The position numbers and the translations under genes are program-made. The notes under the pieces were generated by a model. That model was not told the origin of the DNA. It saw nothing but the letters and a program-made list of their open reading frames with translations, and made no database searches. Shown in pieces: positions 37,287-47,346 of a stretch of DNA of 64,000 nt (position 1 is the first letter of the stretch; each line of letters begins with the position of its first letter). Source of the stretch: Clostridiaceae bacterium BL-3 (GTDB lineage: Bacteria; Bacillota; Clostridia; Clostridiales; Clostridiaceae); contig CADDXC010000001.1 of assembly GCA_902809985.1 (NCBI GenBank), positions 124,001 to 188,000 of the forward strand, read 5' to 3'.

Positions 37287-38669
37287 TTGGAGAAAAATAA
37301 GCTGTTGAGAAAGCTTCCTAAAATTGATGAACTTCTGGATCATGAAGTTGTAAAAGTTGAGTTGGCTGATACTATGAGAATACTTGTGATGAATTCACTC
37401 AGGGAGTCCATAGATTTTTACAGGAATCTCATTTTACAGGAAAAGATAGAGGATTTCTCAGAAGAAGAAATACTTGAAAAATTTAAAAGAATAGTTGATA
37501 AAAAAAAGGAATCGAATTTTAAGGGACTGATAAATGCTACGGGGGTTATTATACATACTAATTTAGGCAGGTCTCTTTTATGTGAAAATGCTTTAAAAAA
37601 TGTAATTAATGTATCTAGCAGTTACAGCAATTTAGAATATAATCTGGAAAGCGGCACCAGAGGTTCAAGGTATAAACACGTGGAAGAAATAATTAAAAGG
37701 GTTACAGGTGCAGAGAGCTCATTGGTCGTCAATAATAATGCTGCTGCAGTACTGCTGGTTCTAAATACCATGTGTAATGGAAAGGAAGCTGTAGTATCTA
37801 GAGGACAGCTTGTGGAAATTGGAGGTTCTTTTAGAATACCGGAAGTTATGAAATTTAGTGGCTCCATTATTGTGGAAGTGGGAACTACCAACAGGACACA
37901 TATTCAAGATTATGAAAATGCCATAAATGAGAATACAGGCGTATTTATGAAGGTGCATACCTCTAATTTTAAAGTAATTGGATTTTCGGCAGAAGTATCT
38001 TCAGAGGATCTGTCTGAGCTTGCAGCAGAAAAGGGAATTCCAGTTATTGAAGATATAGGCAGCGGCACTCTTATAGACTTTTCCAAATATGGTTTTAGCC
38101 ATGAACCTACAGTGCAGGAAAGTATAAAGAGCGGTATAGATGTAGTTACCTTCAGCGGCGATAAAATGCTGGGAGGACCTCAGGCGGGTATAATTGTGGG
38201 GAAAAAGAAGTATATAGACAAGATGAAAAAAAATCAGCTTTTAAGAGCTTTAAGAGTGGATAAGATGACTCTTGCCGCTCTTGAAGCTACTCTTAATTAT
38301 TATGTAGATGAAAAAGAAGCTGTAAGAAATATTCCCACTCTGTACATGATGCTCAGCAGCAGTGAGAATCAGAAAAGCAGGGCTCAGATCTTAAAAGAAA
38401 AGTTGGAGCAGAGAGTGCCTGATTTCAAATTCACTGTGGATAGTGACTATTCAATGGTAGGCGGTGGTTCCATGCCTGAAGAAAAGATACCAACTTATGT
38501 AATCAGGACCAGAAGTAATAGAATATCTCCCGAGGAAGTAGATAGGAAATTGAGAAGGGCTGATATTCCCGTAATTGTACGTATAGCTAATGACGAAGTT
38601 GTAATGGATTTAAGAACTATATTAGACAAAGATTTTGATACTTTGGTAAATGAATTCGCAGATTTGTAA
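37287..38669 (+). CDS. selA: L-seryl-tRNA(Sec) selenium transferase
   Basis: 460 aa, full length, TTG start with AAGGAGG upstream. PLP enzyme that converts Ser-tRNA(Sec) to Sec-tRNA(Sec) with selenophosphate. The PLP lysine is K293 in [29 protein letters not shown] and [12 protein letters not shown] are typical. It follows selD by 28 bp in one operon. Confidence 0.97.
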   Translation: MEKNKLLRKLPKIDELLDHEVVKVELADTMRILVMNSLRESIDFYRNLILQEKIEDFSEEEILEKFKRIVDKKKESNFKGLINATGVIIHTNLGRSLLCENALKNVINVSSSYSNLEYNLESGTRGSRYKHVEEIIKRVTGAESSLVVNNNAAAVLLVLNTMCNGKEAVVSRGQLVEIGGSFRIPEVMKFSGSIIVEVGTTNRTHIQDYENAINENTGVFMKVHTSNFKVIGFSAEVSSEDLSELAAEKGIPVIEDIGSGTLIDFSKYGFSHEPTVQESIKSGIDVVTFSGDKMLGGPQAGIIVGKKKYIDKMKKNQLLRALRVDKMTLAALEATLNYYVDEKEAVRNIPTLYMMLSSSENQKSRAQILKEKLEQRVPDFKFTVDSDYSMVGGGSMPEEKIPTYVIRTRSNRISPEEVDRKLRRADIPVIVRIANDEVVMDLRTILDKDFDTLVNEFADL

Positions 38670-38714
38670 AACTCTTGTATTGTGTTTATCGGTTTAAGTT
38701 TGGAGGGAATTTGT

Positions 38715-40622
38715 ATGAAGCACATTATAATAGGAACAGCAGGTCACATAGATCATGGTAAAACTACACTCATAAGGGCTCTCACGGGGAGAGAAACCGA
38801 TACCTTGAAAGAAGAAAAAGAAAGAGGGATATCCATAAACCTTGGATTTACTTTTTTTGACTTGCCCTCCGGGAAGAGAGCTGGAATTATAGATGTACCG
38901 GGCCATGAAAAGTTTATAAAAAATATGCTGGCAGGAGTAAGTGGAATAGATCTAGTGCTTATGGTCATTGCAGCAGATGAAGGAGTAATGCCCCAAACTA
39001 GAGAGCATTTTGAAATACTTCAGCTGTTAAATGTAAATAAGGGCATTATAGTAATTACTAAAATTGATTTAGTTGACAAGGACTGGCTGGAAATGGTAGT
39101 GGAAGATGTAAAAAATGAATTTAAAGGAACTTTTCTGGAGGACGTTCCCATTCATAAAGTTTCCTCGAAAACAAAAGAGGGATTGGATTCTCTAATAGAG
39201 GATATAGATAGGCTTACAGATGTTGTACCTGCCAGAGATACTGTCGGTCATTTCAGGCTTCCTGTAGACAGGGTATTTTCAGTGAGCGGATTTGGAACTG
39301 TTGTAACGGGAACTATAATTAGTGGAAAAATTAAAGAAGGGGAAAACGTACAAATATATCCCTTAAAAATAAAATCCAAGGTAAGGGGAATACAAGTCCA
39401 TGGACAGCAGGTGAGAGAAGCAGAAGCAGGTGAAAGGTGTGCAATAAACGTAGCAAATGTTAAAACCTCTGATATAGACAGGGGAGATGTGGTGTCTGTA
39501 GAAAATTTTATGGAACCTTCCCTTATGGTGGATTGTAAATTATACTATCTTAAAAGTGCTTCAAGACCTTTGGAAAATAGACAGAGGGTGCGATTGTATC
39601 ATGGTACCAGTGAAATTATATGCAGAGTGGTAATACTTGACCGTGAGAAAGTAAATCCAGGTGAGGAAGCTTATGTCCAGCTCAGACTGGAAAAACAGCT
39701 TACATCCCAGAGAAATGACAGATTTGTAATAAGAAGCTACTCCCCAATGTATACCATAGGTGGAGGTACTATAATAGAGCCAGTGGCCAGAAAAGCCAAG
39801 AGATTCAATATGGATTATGTAGAAGAATTGAAATTAAAGGAAAGTGGGAAAACTGAAAGCATACTTGAAAATACAATTAAAAATTTAAGCAGCACTTATC
39901 CCGGAAAAGAGGAAATATTGAAGGCTATTGGGAAAAAGGATGATAATATTCAGGAGGAACTGAAAAAACTTATGGAAAATGAGTCCATAGCAGTGCTGAA
40001 CAAAGGCGATAAACCAGTATATATTCACAGGGACTTTTTAGATAAAAAGGTTGAAATGCTGCAGGGCATTTTAAAGGATTTTCACAGTAAAAATCCTTTA
40101 AAAAGGGGTATGTCTAAAGAAGAGATTAAAAACAGGGTATTTGGAAATAAAATAAAGCAGAAAATATATGACTATATAATAGAATTGCTGAAGGGTAGAA
40201 ATGAAATAAAACTTTATGGAAATTTCATATCCCTAGAGAATTTCAAGGTGGAATATACTCCGGCACAGAATAAAATTAGAGAAAATATACTATTTCAATT
40301 CAATAAAAGTGGATTTATTCCGCCTAAATATCTGGAATTGGAAGCTGGCTGCGGTGACAAGAGAAATTTCGAGATGGTATTTGAATCCCTGGTGGAGGAT
40401 GGGGACATAGTAAAAGTTGGAGAAAATTGTTGGTTTTTATCTAAAGACTATGAATTGGCTAAAAATGTCGTAATAAATTTTATAAAGACCCGGGGAAGTA
40501 TGTCCCTTGCCCAACTGAGGGATGAATTAAATACTAGCAGAAAATATGCCACAATACTTATGGAACATTTTGATGGCATAAAACTTACGAAAAGAGTGGA
40601 TGACGAGAGAATTCTTTACTAA
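38715..40622 (+). CDS. selB: Selenocysteine-specific elongation factor SelB
   Basis: 635 aa from the ATG at 38715 with GGAGGGA upstream; the frame above it is not supported. An N-terminal EF-Tu-like GTPase with [21 protein letters not shown] and TKID, beta-barrel domains II-III, and four C-terminal winged helices (from about 380 on) that bind the SECIS hairpin. It delivers Sec-tRNA(Sec) to recoded UGA codons. It closes the selDAB operon and precedes selC. Confidence 0.97.
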   Translation: MKHIIIGTAGHIDHGKTTLIRALTGRETDTLKEEKERGISINLGFTFFDLPSGKRAGIIDVPGHEKFIKNMLAGVSGIDLVLMVIAADEGVMPQTREHFEILQLLNVNKGIIVITKIDLVDKDWLEMVVEDVKNEFKGTFLEDVPIHKVSSKTKEGLDSLIEDIDRLTDVVPARDTVGHFRLPVDRVFSVSGFGTVVTGTIISGKIKEGENVQIYPLKIKSKVRGIQVHGQQVREAEAGERCAINVANVKTSDIDRGDVVSVENFMEPSLMVDCKLYYLKSASRPLENRQRVRLYHGTSEIICRVVILDREKVNPGEEAYVQLRLEKQLTSQRNDRFVIRSYSPMYTIGGGTIIEPVARKAKRFNMDYVEELKLKESGKTESILENTIKNLSSTYPGKEEILKAIGKKDDNIQEELKKLMENESIAVLNKGDKPVYIHRDFLDKKVEMLQGILKDFHSKNPLKRGMSKEEIKNRVFGNKIKQKIYDYIIELLKGRNEIKLYGNFISLENFKVEYTPAQNKIRENILFQFNKSGFIPPKYLELEAGCGDKRNFEMVFESLVEDGDIVKVGENCWFLSKDYELAKNVVINFIKTRGSMSLAQLRDELNTSRKYATILMEHFDGIKLTKRVDDERILY

Positions 40623-40741
40623 TATCCGGAAAATGCTGTATGTAATTAATACATTGAGGTTATAGTAAAGATGAAAGCACTTATATAAAATATTTATGAA
40701 ATGTATAAAATTATTTTATAGATTACTATTTCATTAATTTG

Positions 40742-40771
40742 TTGACATTATAACAGCATTTCACCTATAAT
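40742..40771 (+). promoter_or_regulatory. Promoter of tRNA-Sec
   Basis: Consensus TTGACA (40742-40747), an 18-bp spacer and TATAAT (40766-40771), 18 bp before the tRNA. selC therefore has its own strong promoter. Confidence 0.8.
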
Positions 40772-40789
40772 AATACTTGTGCTTTCAAT

Positions 40790-40886
40790 GGGAGTAGATA
40801 GGTGCTGGTGTGCCTGCCGGTCTTCAAAACCGTGTTGCCGTGCTAAGACCACGACGGGTGGGTTCGATTCCCACATATTCCCGCCA
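40790..40886 (+). tRNA. selC: Selenocysteine tRNA, anticodon UCA
   Basis: 97 nt, unusually long as tRNA-Sec is, with encoded CCA. The anticodon loop CTTCAAA contains TCA, which reads UGA, between GGT and ACC stem ends. A long variable arm (GTTGCCGTGCTAAGACCACGACGG region), the T stem-loop GTGGGTTCGATTCCCAC and an 8-bp acceptor arm beginning GGGAGTA fit selC. It lies directly after selDAB. Confidence 0.95.
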
Positions 40887-40944
40887 GCTTATACTACTAA
40901 AACCATTGAATTTACTTGATTTGATTATATATTTATGGGGATTT

Positions 40945-40989
40945 AAAAGGATACTTTTACAATGGAAATATTGTGAAAGTATCCTTTTT
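40945..40989 (+). terminator. Terminator of tRNA-Sec
   Basis: A stem of about 18 bp pairs AAAAGGATACTTT...ACAA (40945 on) with TTGT...AAAGTATCCTTTT (to 40988), then T. Confidence 0.85.
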
Positions 40990-41001
40990 GTACTTCGAAT
41001 G

Positions 41002-41223
41002 CCATTTAGATACCAGTGAAAGTGCTAACGAACGCATAAGGCTGACAATAGCTCCCTTTGTAGCTGAATAATCGATGAGTAAATTGTGGCCTTGGTGCCT
41101 TGGTAAGCTACAATTGAAGCTGTATTTATAATCGAATCTCCACATATATTCAAGACCAGGTTGAACAGATTGATGATGAGGTGGAAAAGCTATTGGGGTT
41201 TTTCTACATTGAGTTTTGTAACC
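41002..41223 (-). pseudogene. Decayed short-chain dehydrogenase (YhdF/YdaD-like) with internal deletion
   Basis: On the minus strand a short open stretch joins two separate pieces of a general-stress type SDR. First comes an N-terminal piece with IAFPPHHQSVQPGLEYMW, like the PPQHQxxQPGxE start of these enzymes. Then, after about 12 unrelated residues, comes LLIDYSATKGAIVSLMRSLALSLV, which holds the catalytic YxxxK region. The Rossmann fold, normally more than 100 residues between them, and the C-terminus are missing. It has no function as it stands. It fills most of the gap between selC and the DMT permease. Confidence 0.8.
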
Positions 41224-41282
41224 TAAATATGGATATGGGCAGAGACAGAGGTAATGCAGCATAAAAATCGGGAATAAGTAGC

Positions 41283-42149
41283 TCAATTTTTTATAATTTC
41301 ACCTAAAAATGTTGAGCCTAAAATAAGGAGACCTCCTATTATTTGAATAAGTGTCATAGTTTCACCTAAAAATATGGCAGAAATAAATACAGCTGAAATT
41401 GGATCTATGTAGCTTAAGATGGCTATAGATTGTCCATCTAATTTTTTTATAGAGGTAAAATAAAGTAAATAGGCTATGCCTGTATGTAAAATACCTACTA
41501 TAAATATAAAAACCAAGGCCTTATGACTTATCTCGCCAATATGGATGTTGTTTCTATAAAGTATACTGATCAGCAGTACTACAGCTGCTGTTATAAGCTG
41601 GATCAGCGTGGTTTCAAAACCTGATAAATTTTTAATAAATTTATTCATTAAAATCACACTGGCATAGAGGACTGCACCCAAAATTCCGTAAGATATTCCT
41701 TTTAAATGATTATAGGATCCTGCTGCTGCGGCATTATTGCCAGTATTGAGAATTAAAAATAGTCCTACAAGTGCCATAATAACGCATCCGGTTTTGAGCG
41801 GTGTAAGCTTTTCCCTGAGAATCAGGGGAGATAATATTATTACAAACACAGGAGCAAAATAATAGCTGAGAGTTGCAATGGATACTGTGGTGTACTTGTA
41901 AGCCTGAAACAGCGAAATCCAGTTTAATCCGAGGGCTGTTCCTGATATCAGAAGAAGCAGGAGATTTTGCTTTATTGATTGAAAGGAGATTTTTTTCTTT
42001 GTGAGATAACACACGCAGACTAAAAATAAGCTTCCAATAAAAGATCTGAAAAAGGCGAGTTCTGCAGAGGGTAAGTTTATATTTTTTACAAATACACCAA
42101 TACTTCCAAATATAAGCATGGATGTGATAATATTGAGTTTAGCGTTCAT
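41283..42149 (-). CDS. EamA/DMT-family permease
   Basis: 288 aa, leftward, with AGGGGGAAA upstream of the ATG. Ten membrane segments arranged as two EamA repeats (about 3-130 and 145-285). Motifs such as AELAFFRSFIGSLFLV, YYFAPVFVIILSPLILREKLT and ISAVFISAIFLGETMTLIQIIGGLLILGS are typical of drug/metabolite exporters. The substrate is unknown. It ends beside the SDR remnant. Confidence 0.88.
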   Translation of the reverse strand: MNAKLNIITSMLIFGSIGVFVKNINLPSAELAFFRSFIGSLFLVCVCYLTKKKISFQSIKQNLLLLLISGTALGLNWISLFQAYKYTTVSIATLSYYFAPVFVIILSPLILREKLTPLKTGCVIMALVGLFLILNTGNNAAAAGSYNHLKGISYGILGAVLYASVILMNKFIKNLSGFETTLIQLITAAVVLLISILYRNNIHIGEISHKALVFIFIVGILHTGIAYLLYFTSIKKLDGQSIAILSYIDPISAVFISAIFLGETMTLIQIIGGLLILGSTFLGEIIKN

Positions 42150-42332
42150 TTCCGTTTCCCCCTAAAAAGTTTTATTTTTAAAATGTCTACAGACTAATTA
42201 TAAAATAAATATCTCTATATAAAAATATATTTTATAGCTTTCTGAGTTTATTGATGTTATAATTTTTACATTGATGAAAAACTGTAATTTGCAAAGAATT
42301 TTATTAAAATGCTATAAAAGAGGTGGACTGGG

Positions 42333-42353
42333 CTTTAGTAAAGTTTACTAAAG
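42333..42353. promoter_or_regulatory. 21-bp perfect palindrome before the MBL-fold gene
   Basis: CTTTAGTAAA, a central G, and TTTACTAAAG. It ends 7 bp before the ATG of the MBL gene, between an AGAGGTGG site (42319-42326) and the start codon. It may be an operator or an mRNA hairpin that adjusts ribosome-site spacing. Confidence 0.5.
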
Positions 42354-42360
42354 ATAAATT

Positions 42361-43266
42361 ATGAAAGTAAAAAGAGTAAAAGACAATACGTTTTGCATTG
42401 ATACGGGAATGACTTATATACCTTTTTATAAAATCAGTGATAAGGAGATTATCATGTTGGATACAGGATGGGCAGAGGGAGAGAGAAAGGGAATAGATGG
42501 AATCCTTCAGGAGAACGGCTTTAAGGTTAAGGGAATAATATGCACCCACGCACATATAGATCATGTGGGGAATAATTCGTATCTTAAGGAGAAATATGGA
42601 TGTGTTATTGCCATGCCAGCTTACGAGGGTCTTATCTGTAGTTCTGCAATAAATTTGAAACTTTATTACAACAGCCAGACGCTGTCAGAAGTCAAAGAGC
42701 ATTTTGGCAGTATGATCTGTAAAACTGATATTTTGATTTTAAATGATGAGGACAGAATAAATGTAGGTGGTATTGAATTTAAGCTTATTCATACACCAGG
42801 ACACAGCCCTGCACATATGTGCATTGTAACTCCCGACAATGTTGCATATCTTGGAGATGCTCTCATAAGCTATGAAGTTATGAAGGGAGCCAAGATGCCT
42901 TATGCCTATATACTTACAGAGGATTTAAAGAGCAAAAAAAAGCTCTATGATTTAAGCTGTAGTAAGTATATAGTGGCTCATAAAGGTATTTTTGATGATA
43001 TTACAAAACTTATAACAGATAATATACATTTTTATAGAAATAGAGCAAGAAAGATATATAATGCCATAGAGGACTCTATGACGATGGAAAACATAATGAA
43101 TGCTGTTATAAAAGAATTTACACTGCATGTAAACAGTAAATACAAATATGCTATTATGAAGAAAATGCTTGAGTCCTATGTAGAGTATTTAAATGAAACG
43201 GGAGCTATAAAATTGAACATAGATAGTGGGTTCCTTAAATATTCAAAAGTACATTCTCCTGATTAA
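42361..43266 (+). CDS. MBL-fold metallo-hydrolase
   Basis: 301 aa. The di-metal motif is H63-A-H65-I-D67-H68 in ICTHAHIDHVGN, with further ligands in HTPGHSPAHM and YLGDALIS. The C-terminal third is helical, as in glyoxalase II-like and YflN-type hydrolases. The substrate cannot be named. An in-frame stop lies directly upstream, so the ATG at 42361 is the first possible start even though the best ribosome site is 34 bp away. It is convergent with the MetY-type gene with 6 bp between stops. Confidence 0.85.
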   Translation: MKVKRVKDNTFCIDTGMTYIPFYKISDKEIIMLDTGWAEGERKGIDGILQENGFKVKGIICTHAHIDHVGNNSYLKEKYGCVIAMPAYEGLICSSAINLKLYYNSQTLSEVKEHFGSMICKTDILILNDEDRINVGGIEFKLIHTPGHSPAHMCIVTPDNVAYLGDALISYEVMKGAKMPYAYILTEDLKSKKKLYDLSCSKYIVAHKGIFDDITKLITDNIHFYRNRARKIYNAIEDSMTMENIMNAVIKEFTLHVNSKYKYAIMKKMLESYVEYLNETGAIKLNIDSGFLKYSKVHSPD

Positions 43267-43272
43267 AACTTT

Positions 43273-44502
43273 TCAGACATTTTCTAGAGCCTGCTCCATA
43301 TCTTCTATTATGTCTTCCACATCCTCTATTCCCACGGATAATCTTAGCAGATCATCATATATCCCCATTTGTATTTTTTCTTCTTCTGTATTATTGGAAC
43401 ATATAGTGGAAGAAGGATGAATTATTATGGATTTGGTGTCGCCTATATTTGTAAGGTTTAATATGAGTTTCAGGCTGTTTAAGAAATTAAAAGCCTTCTT
43501 TTTGGTTCCCAGTCTGAAAGTTAAAATACCACCAGCTCCGTTTTTATAATATTTTCTAATCAGGTCATGGTATTTGGAGCTTTCCAGGCCGGGATAGTTT
43601 ACTTCTGAAACTTTTTTGTTAGAGTCCAGATACTTGGCCACTGTAAGTGCACTTTTACAGTGTTCTTTCATTCTGAGAGCCAGTGTCTCCACCCCTGTAA
43701 GATTTAAAAATGCGTTAAAGGGTGACATGGCAGGACCTATATCTCTTCCTATTGTATCTTTGAGTTTGGCTGTAAAGGACATATTGCCGAATTTCTTTAT
43801 ATAAGGCTCAAAATTGTTATATTTTGAGTCAGAATATTTGCTGCTTCCACCATCTATTATAATTCCACCTATGGAGTTGGAGGTTCCGTTTATGTATTTG
43901 GATGTGGAGTGTATTACCACATCTGCTCCATGCTGCAGAGGTTTTATGAGATATGGAGTTGTCATGGTTGAATCAATCATCAGAATAATATTGTGCAGCT
44001 TGCAGATCTTTGAAACAGGGTCTATGTCAAGAACATTCAGCTTGGGATTCCCTATAGTCTCTGCAAAAACCAATCTGGTATTTTCATTTATGGCCAGTTC
44101 CAGGGATTCTTTGTTTAATTCTTCTAAAAATTTTATCTTTATTCCAAAGGATTTTAAATTTCTTATCAAGGTATAGCTGCCGCCATAGAGACCACAGGAA
44201 GCAATTATCTCGTTTCCGGGTTCCAATACGTTCATAATTGCAAGGTAGATGGCGCTCATGCCCGATGCTGCAGATGTTGCACTCAGTCCGTCTTCTATGC
44301 TGGCCATTCTTCTTTCAAAAGATATGACGGTAGGGTTGGATATCCTGGTGTAGGCATAGCCCATGGATTTTCCAGTGAATATATCCTCTAGATTTTCTGC
44401 ACTTTTATGAGCATATGCATTTGAAAGGTAGATGGGGGTATTGGTGGCTCCAGTATAATCTATATTAAAATTTCCATGTATGAGTTTTGTATTGAATTTC
44501 AT
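43273..44502 (-). CDS. metY: MetY-type O-acetylhomoserine sulfhydrylase
   Basis: 409 aa PLP enzyme of the Cys/Met-metabolism family. The PLP lysine is K202 in IHSTSKYINGTSN; YTRISNPTVISFERRMA, ATSAASGMSAIYLA and PFNAFLNLTGVETLALRM are more like MetY/OAH sulfhydrylase than cystathionine gamma-synthase. It would form homocysteine from O-acetylhomoserine and a sulfur donor. As last gene of the SAM-riboswitch operon, after carrier, E1, JAMM peptidase and sulfite reductase, it probably takes sulfur from the carrier's thiocarboxylate. Cystathionine or methionine lyase activity is a less likely alternative. Confidence 0.85.
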   Translation of the reverse strand: MKFNTKLIHGNFNIDYTGATNTPIYLSNAYAHKSAENLEDIFTGKSMGYAYTRISNPTVISFERRMASIEDGLSATSAASGMSAIYLAIMNVLEPGNEIIASCGLYGGSYTLIRNLKSFGIKIKFLEELNKESLELAINENTRLVFAETIGNPKLNVLDIDPVSKICKLHNIILMIDSTMTTPYLIKPLQHGADVVIHSTSKYINGTSNSIGGIIIDGGSSKYSDSKYNNFEPYIKKFGNMSFTAKLKDTIGRDIGPAMSPFNAFLNLTGVETLALRMKEHCKSALTVAKYLDSNKKVSEVNYPGLESSKYHDLIRKYYKNGAGGILTFRLGTKKKAFNFLNSLKLILNLTNIGDTKSIIIHPSSTICSNNTEEEKIQMGIYDDLLRLSVGIEDVEDIIEDMEQALENV

Positions 44503-44571
44503 TGTTTCACTCCCAGTAATTTATTTGAAGGATGGTGTGTGACAAGCATACCACCCTCCATTGACTTCATG

Positions 44572-46905
44572 TTATTTTTTTTGTATCACCAATAAATTGT
44601 AACCGTCATAGTTTGTATCTTTAAAGATTACCTTGTGTCCCTCGTTTTTTACACTTTGGGGAACATTGTTTATAGGATCGCCGTCATCCAAATAAAATCC
44701 CAGCTTTTGCCCGGATTTTACTTTAGAAAGTTCTATTTTCACCTTTACAAAATTTATAGGGCATTTTACTCCTCTTAAATCCACAATTTTAAGGTCTCCA
44801 ATTTTATCATGGTCGTTCACTTCACCATTGTCTTCATTATAGGATTTTGACTGCGTATTCTCTTCTTTTGGAAGGGTTATTTCCAATTTTCCGTTTAAGG
44901 ATCTATACATTGCATCCACTTTGTTGTACAGGTATTCTACTTCTGAAGCTTTGCTGGATATATCATTTGTACCGTCTATTTTGTAGTCTATGAGATCTCC
45001 AAAAAGCTTTTTAATTGAGGGTTTTACATAACCTGTCTCTACAAAATTCTTGTTGAATTCCTCAAATATCTCTCTGTCTTTGTTTGAATCCACTCCTCTG
45101 AGTACCAGAAGGGTTCTTGCCGAGGACAGTGCAGAGGAATACAGATCGGAATTTTGTTTTGTGTCTTTGTACTTCTCAAGTGAGGATTTGGCATTTGACA
45201 AATCCAGTTTTATAACATCCATTACACCGGAACTGCATTCTCCAGGCCCTCTGCCCTTTAATGAAAATCTCTCGCAGGCTCCAAAATCAAAGTAAATATC
45301 GGGATCTTCTACAAATTTATCCACATCGGTGTACTTGCTCATAAGAGTTTTTATATCCGATGACCTGTTATCCAGAAAATCATAAAAATCTTCATATCCG
45401 GAATTAATTTTTAGTTCTGCAAGTTCATGGATGAACAGGGGAACTTTCTTTGCAGGTACATCTCCATAGGTATCTCCCATTCTGGCTACATTTGATCCTA
45501 TTTTTCCTCCAAAGGATATGGAGTACATTGGAACCAGGCCGTTTTTTGTTCGTCTGGCTCTGCCGTGAAGGCCAAGGGCTCCTTTTTCGTGCTGAGCACA
45601 GGAATTTGGGCATCCTGATATAAACAGTCTTGGAAGGGCAGCTTTTATTTCAGGTGATGTACCTTCAAATTCTTTCTTTATGGCTTTTAACAGATTTTGT
45701 GAAAGACATAATCCAAGCTGGCAAGTGGAAGCACCCACGCAGGTTACAGAGTTATCTATGTTGTATATGGAAGTAAAGCTGCCTGTTATTTCTATAAGAG
45801 CTTCAGCATCTTTTTTCTTTAAATCTCTTATAAAAAATCCCTGGGTGTTTGTAACCCTGATGGATGTTTTATAATTCAAATTTTCTATGAAAGCAAGTAC
45901 TTTATTTAAGCTTTCAACTTTTAAATTTCCGCTTTGAGGATGAACATAGACGGAATAGTAGCCTTCCTGTTTTTGCGGAAACAGTACATTTTTAGGCTTT
46001 TCATCCACATTTACGTCCCGGACAATCTTGGCATCAGGGTGTAGTATAAATTCATTTTCATCCACCTGTATGTTGAGACCGCCTTTTTCCTTTAGTTTGT
46101 TTATCTCTGAACTTAATTCTTCAACAAATTTTTTTTCACCCAGTCTCATGAGTATGAACCTTATTCTGGCCTTATTTTTATTGGTTCTGTCTCCTTCGAC
46201 TTCAAATACATTTTTAAGGCCCTGTATATAGTATAGTATTTCATCTGCTGGTATGAAATCCTTAAGCTTTAAAGCAACTCTCGGACTTCCGCCAAATCCT
46301 CCGGCCCCATATACCTCAAAGCCCCTCCTGCCATCTACTATTTTTGCAATGAATCCCAGATCGGATATGGTTGCATTGCCTGTATCTTCTGGACTATTGG
46401 AGAAGGCTATCTTGTATTTTCTGGGCATGTTCATGGTGGTTGGATCTTTTATGAGGTAATTGGTGGCTGCTTTTACATAGGGGGTTACGTCAAAGACGTC
46501 GTCTGTTGAAACACCTGAAAGAGGGGAACACTCCACATTTCGAACGGTATTTCCACCAGTGCCCTTTGTTATTATGCCTACTTCTATCAAAGAATTTATT
46601 ATTGGATAGGCATCTTTCAAATCAACACTTTGAAATTGAATGTCCTGTCTGGAGGTGAATTTCAATTTGCCTTTTGCATATTTTTCTGCAAGTTCACTTA
46701 TACGTTTGAATTGTTCTAAAGTTATGACTCCTCCGGGTATTCTAGTTCTCACCATGTAGGTTTCCTTTTTTCTCTGCTCGTATACACCCATGGAAACCCT
46801 AAAAGCTTTAAATCTCACAGGATCTATTGCATTGTTTAAATACTGCTGTGATTTTTCTTTTATGTCTTCTATGGATTTATAATGATCTTCACTTATATTT
46901 ATCAT
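44572..46905 (-). CDS. Sulfite reductase fused to a TusA-like sulfur-carrier domain
   Basis: 777 aa. Residues about 30-500 are a ferredoxin-type nitrite/sulfite reductase with the siroheme-[4Fe-4S] ligands C389, C395, C432 and C436 (CVGASTC and GCPNSC). Residues about 500-670 are a helical region with FGACERFSLKGRGPGECSSG. Residues about 703-777 are a TusA domain with the active-site cysteine C715 in DLRGVKCPIN. A low-complexity linker (680-700) separates the last two. It would reduce sulfite to sulfide and hand sulfur to the fused TusA cysteine. The fusion and the neighbours imply direct channelling to the sulfur carrier. Confidence 0.9.
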   Translation of the reverse strand: MINISEDHYKSIEDIKEKSQQYLNNAIDPVRFKAFRVSMGVYEQRKKETYMVRTRIPGGVITLEQFKRISELAEKYAKGKLKFTSRQDIQFQSVDLKDAYPIINSLIEVGIITKGTGGNTVRNVECSPLSGVSTDDVFDVTPYVKAATNYLIKDPTTMNMPRKYKIAFSNSPEDTGNATISDLGFIAKIVDGRRGFEVYGAGGFGGSPRVALKLKDFIPADEILYYIQGLKNVFEVEGDRTNKNKARIRFILMRLGEKKFVEELSSEINKLKEKGGLNIQVDENEFILHPDAKIVRDVNVDEKPKNVLFPQKQEGYYSVYVHPQSGNLKVESLNKVLAFIENLNYKTSIRVTNTQGFFIRDLKKKDAEALIEITGSFTSIYNIDNSVTCVGASTCQLGLCLSQNLLKAIKKEFEGTSPEIKAALPRLFISGCPNSCAQHEKGALGLHGRARRTKNGLVPMYSISFGGKIGSNVARMGDTYGDVPAKKVPLFIHELAELKINSGYEDFYDFLDNRSSDIKTLMSKYTDVDKFVEDPDIYFDFGACERFSLKGRGPGECSSGVMDVIKLDLSNAKSSLEKYKDTKQNSDLYSSALSSARTLLVLRGVDSNKDREIFEEFNKNFVETGYVKPSIKKLFGDLIDYKIDGTNDISSKASEVEYLYNKVDAMYRSLNGKLEITLPKEENTQSKSYNEDNGEVNDHDKIGDLKIVDLRGVKCPINFVKVKIELSKVKSGQKLGFYLDDGDPINNVPQSVKNEGHKVIFKDTNYDGYNLLVIQKK

Positions 46906-46922
46906 AATATCTCACTCCTTTT

Positions 46923-47333
46923 TTAAACTATTTCATACTCAAGCTTTTCAACATTTTTGTCTTTGTCGATTTTAAACAAATTAAATACTGGTTTCTTTTT
47001 TTCAAGAGATAAAATTCCGTACAATATTTTGTCATCAAAAGCAAGCCTTTTATCCTCTTCAGATGGCCTGGAAGGTGAATAAGGATGAGAATGATAATTG
47101 CCAATCATATTAAATTTTTCACTTCTCATGAGCTTTACAGCTTTGAATTGTTCGGCAGGATCCATGGAAAAATGTTCGCTGCTGTGATCTGTATTGGTCA
47201 AGGAGTATATTTTTTTAATAAAAATATCTTTTCCAGAATCCAGTCCTCCAAGATAACCACAGCATTCATCGGGAAATTCATCCCTGGCCTGTTTTAAAAT
47301 TTTTTCATATTGCAATTTGTCTATATATATCAT
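46923..47333 (-). CDS. JAMM/MPN+ metallopeptidase, HcyD-like
   Basis: 136 aa from the ATG at 47333, with AGGTGAT upstream; a longer frame begins at 47384 inside the preceding gene. The JAMM zinc motif is complete: E23 (PDECCGYLGG), H81-S-H83-P, S91 and D94. Such peptidases cut after the Gly-Gly of ubiquitin-like sulfur carriers (Mec+ for CysO, QbsD for QbsE, HcyD for HcyS). The carrier two genes upstream ends GGG plus NSGF, exactly the kind of tail that needs removal before activation. Confidence 0.88.
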   Translation of the reverse strand: MIYIDKLQYEKILKQARDEFPDECCGYLGGLDSGKDIFIKKIYSLTNTDHSSEHFSMDPAEQFKAVKLMRSEKFNMIGNYHSHPYSPSRPSEEDKRLAFDDKILYGILSLEKKKPVFNLFKIDKDKNVEKLEYEIV

Positions 47334-47346
47334 AAATATCACCTGC

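Noticed and set aside
40810-41019. 69-codon ORF on the plus strand
   Set aside because: It runs through the tRNA-Sec gene and its terminator and has no ribosome site.
40790-41282. Integrated element attached at tRNA-Sec
   Set aside because: No integrase gene and no repeat of the tRNA 3' end is visible downstream; only an SDR remnant and a permease follow.
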